The notes below the pieces were generated by a model. That model saw only the letters and a list, made by a program, of their open reading frames with translations, was not told the DNA's origin and ran no database searches. Both the position numbers and the translations under genes were made by a program. A DNA stretch of 6,484 nt from Burkholderiales bacterium (GTDB taxonomy: Bacteria; Pseudomonadota; Gammaproteobacteria; Burkholderiales; SG8-41): positions 1-6,484 of the forward strand of contig SYEN01000421.1 of NCBI GenBank assembly GCA_005800795.1, in the 5' to 3' direction. Numbering within the stretch: the stretch's first letter is position 1; the number at the start of each line of letters is the position of its first letter. Shown piece after piece: positions 4,753 to 6,484 of this stretch.

Positions 4753-5753
4753 TGCGGGCATGGACGCTGAAAGTGGGGCCAAAGCTTGCGTTGCGCGCAT
4801 TGTTGCTCGCCGCTGCTGCGGTGACGTGCGGCGGCGCCTGGGCGCAGACGCCAGCCTATCCAGCGAAGCCGCTGCGCATCATTGTGCAGTTCGGCCCCGG
4901 CAGTACCATCGATATCATCGCGCGCATCATTGGGCCGAAGATGCACGAGGGTCTCGGCCAACCGGTTATCGTCGAAAACCGCGCGGGTGCGGGCGGCGCC
5001 ATCGGCATGGAGGCGGCCGCCAAAGCTGCGCCTGACGGCTACACTCTGGCCATCGGCGCCACGGGCCCATTGGTAATTAATCCGCTGTTGTATACGAAAT
5101 CGCCGTTTGATCCGGTGCGCGATTTCGCGGCGGTGTCGCAGGTGGCGCACGGGCCGGCGGTGTTGGCGGTGCATCCGTCGATTCCGGCGCGCAATGTCAA
5201 GGAACTGGTGGCGCTGGCCAAAGCGATGCCGCAGCAGTTGAACTATGGGTCGCCCGGTGTGGGCACCAGTCCGCATCTTGCGGGCGAGTTGTTCCAGATG
5301 GTATCGGGCACGCGTATGGTGCATGTGCCGTACAAAGGCAACGCCGAGGCGATCACCGATTTGATCGGCGGCCATTTAAGCATTGTCTATACGGGCGTGC
5401 CGCCGGTGGCGGCGCTCGCCAAGGCGGGCCGGGTGCGCTTGCTGGCGACCACTGGAACTGCGCGCCTGCCGGGTATGCCAGATTTGCCTACGATCGCCGA
5501 GGCCGGTTTGCCTGGCGCAGAAGTCGCGATCTGGTACGGCCTGGTGGTGCCGTCAGCTACGCCTTCCGCCGTGATCGGCCGGCTGAATACCGAAGTGAAT
5601 CGCGTGGGCGGGCTGGCTGATGTGCGTGAACGTTTTTCGCAACAGGGTATCGAAGTGAAAACTGGCACAGCTGACGCGTTTTCGGTACTGGTGCGTGACG
5701 AACTCGTGAAGTGGGGCAAAGTGATCAAGTCCGCCAACATCAAGGTCGAGTAG
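4752..5753 (+). CDS. Tripartite tricarboxylate transporter (TctC/Bug) substrate-binding protein, second copy
   Basis: The 333-residue protein is a paralogue of the one at 1470-2468. Its signal peptide is textbook: a basic start (R2, K7, K11, R15), a hydrophobic stretch LALRALLLAAAAV (12-24) and a cleavage site AWA-QT after residue 31. The ligand loop FGPGSTID (47-54) ends in the conserved Asp54 but replaces the usual PGG with PGS. Other family blocks are VIVENRAGAGGAIGMEAAAK, APDGYTLAIGATG, DPVRDFAAVSQV, KELVALAKAMPQQLNYGS and MVHVPYKGNAEAITDLIGG. A Shine-Dalgarno-like AGGTGG (4736-4741) lies inside the preceding gene. It overlaps that gene by one base and is followed after 3 bases by the desulfurase gene, so the three probably share a transcript. 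No TctA/TctB subunits are in the window. The ligand is unknown, and the differences in the binding loop from the first copy suggest that it is not the same. Confidence 0.93.
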   Translation: MRAWTLKVGPKLALRALLLAAAAVTCGGAWAQTPAYPAKPLRIIVQFGPGSTIDIIARIIGPKMHEGLGQPVIVENRAGAGGAIGMEAAAKAAPDGYTLAIGATGPLVINPLLYTKSPFDPVRDFAAVSQVAHGPAVLAVHPSIPARNVKELVALAKAMPQQLNYGSPGVGTSPHLAGELFQMVSGTRMVHVPYKGNAEAITDLIGGHLSIVYTGVPPVAALAKAGRVRLLATTGTARLPGMPDLPTIAEAGLPGAEVAIWYGLVVPSATPSAVIGRLNTEVNRVGGLADVRERFSQQGIEVKTGTADAFSVLVRDELVKWGKVIKSANIKVE

Positions 5754-5756
5754 TCC

Positions 5757-6484
5757 GTGTCACAACCCATCTATCTCGACAATGCCGCCACCACGCCAGT
5801 TGACCCGCGTGTGCTGGATGCCATGCTGCCCCATCTGAAGGGCGATTTCGGCAATCCGGCAAGCGGCACGCATGGTTACGGGCAAACGGCGGCGCGGGCG
5901 GTGGAGCGCGCGCGCGAGCAGGTGGCGGCATTGCTCAATGCCGGTACGGACGAAATCGCGTGGACTTCCGGCGCTACCGAGTCGAACAATCTGGCGATCA
6001 AGGGCGCGGCGTTTGCGAATGTTTCACGCGGTAAACACTTGGTGACGGGTGCCACCGAGCACAAGGCGGTGCTCGACACCATGCACTGGCTGGAGACGCA
6101 GGGTTACACCGTCACCTATCTGAAGCCAGAACGTAACGGTTTGATTTCATTGGATAAATTTGAATCGGCCTTACGCCGCGATACGGTGCTGGCGTCGATA
6201 ATGCTGGTCAACAATGAAATCGGAGTGGTTCAGGATGTAGCTGCGCTGGGCAGACTCTGCCGCGCGCACGGCGTGCTGTTTCACGTGGATGCCGCGCAGG
6301 CCACGGGCAAGCTGCCGATTGACCTTGCGACGCTACCCGTGGATCTGATGTCGCTCACCGCACATAAAACCTATGGTCCGAAAGGGGTTGGCGCCCTTTA
6401 TGTCCAGCGCAAGCCTCGCATTCGGCTTGAAGCTCAGATTCATGGCGGCGGGCATGAGCGCGGCATGCGTTCGGGTACTTTACC
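5757..6484 (+). CDS. IscS-like cysteine desulfurase (class V aminotransferase), N-terminal part
   Basis: The gene begins with GTG at 5757-5759 and runs off the right edge, leaving 242 of roughly 380-400 residues. The protein starts (M)SQPIYLDNAATTPVDPRV and reads like E. coli IscS throughout. PLP-site residues are visible: SGATESNNLAIKG (71-83), H102 in TEHKAVLD, NNEIGVVQD (152-160), D178 and Q181 in HVDAAQATGKLPID (176-189), and the Schiff-base Lys204 in LTAHKTYGPKGVGALYV (200-216). HGGGHERGMRSGTL (229-242) is also the IscS wording. The catalytic cysteine loop lies outside the window, so activity cannot be confirmed. The enzyme takes sulfur from cysteine for Fe-S clusters and tRNA thiolation in the cytoplasm. 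The gene lies 3 bp after the TctC stop with GAG (5748-5750) as a weak ribosome site. No iscR precedes it, so I do not assert that it is the housekeeping iscS; a paralogue in another context is possible. Confidence 0.92.
   Translation, partial: MSQPIYLDNAATTPVDPRVLDAMLPHLKGDFGNPASGTHGYGQTAARAVERAREQVAALLNAGTDEIAWTSGATESNNLAIKGAAFANVSRGKHLVTGATEHKAVLDTMHWLETQGYTVTYLKPERNGLISLDKFESALRRDTVLASIMLVNNEIGVVQDVAALGRLCRAHGVLFHVDAAQATGKLPIDLATLPVDLMSLTAHKTYGPKGVGALYVQRKPRIRLEAQIHGGGHERGMRSGTL

Noticed and set aside
4752..4845. Lipoprotein signal in the second TctC protein (Cys26 in its leader)
   Set aside because: The residue before Cys26 is Thr, which does not fit the usual lipobox, and a standard AWA-Q signal-peptidase site follows five residues later.
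4704..5375. A 223-residue minus-strand open frame over the second TctC gene
   Set aside because: It is a compositional shadow: Arg/His-rich, without domains, opposite a well-supported gene.
1..6484. CRISPR array, insertion sequence ends, tRNA or rRNA genes, or phage genes
   Set aside because: Reading both strands showed no regularly spaced repeats, transposase or integrase motifs, or structured RNA gene sequences; the coding genes fill nearly all of the window.

Overview
The window looks like chromosomal DNA from a GC-rich proteobacterium, most likely a betaproteobacterium of the Burkholderiales type. This rests on two stand-alone TctC/Bug periplasmic binding proteins, an MmgE/PrpD protein, a TauD/TfdA dioxygenase and a TLC-like transporter whose wording I recognise from that group. 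No marker gene is present, so the assignment is inference. I see no rRNA, tRNA, CRISPR array, insertion sequence or integrase.

Left part (1-2468). Two minus-strand genes read towards the window start: a TauD/TfdA-family Fe(II)/2-oxoglutarate dioxygenase (462-1322), then the N-terminal 139 residues of an NTP/NDP-exchange-type membrane transporter (1-419, cut by the edge). A TctC-family solute-binding protein (1470-2468, +) diverges from the dioxygenase gene. Their 147-bp shared control region has a good sigma70-type promoter for the dioxygenase gene (TTGACA-18-TAAATA, minus strand). A perfect 13-bp palindrome sits at the middle of its spacer and a second inverted repeat covers its -35. This is the clearest regulatory structure in the window.

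Middle part (2469-3034). A YchJ-family SEC-C zinc-binding protein (2483-2884, -) converges on the first TctC gene with 14 bp between them. It probably uses a TTG start. A 150-bp, locally AT-rich spacer follows, in which the next gene diverges.

Right part (3035-6484), all plus strand: an MmgE/PrpD protein (3035-4429); a short gap with a likely promoter; an unrecognised 85-residue helical protein (4495-4752); a second TctC protein overlapping it by one base (4752-5753); and an IscS-like cysteine desulfurase (5757 onward, GTG start, cut by the edge) three bases after the TctC stop. The last three are packed like one transcription unit.

How the genes may work together. The two TctC proteins would bind carboxylates or related small molecules in the periplasm. 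No TctA/TctB membrane subunits are present, so both are orphans here. The dioxygenase and the MmgE/PrpD protein are plausible catabolic enzymes for an organic acid or related compound, but no substrate can be read from the sequence. The desulfurase supplies sulfur for Fe-S clusters or tRNA thiolation and has no obvious link to carboxylate uptake. I do not see a clearly new defence or mobile system. The points most worth following are the operator-in-promoter region, the Shine-Dalgarno hairpin before the transporter, and the unknown small protein coupled to TctC.
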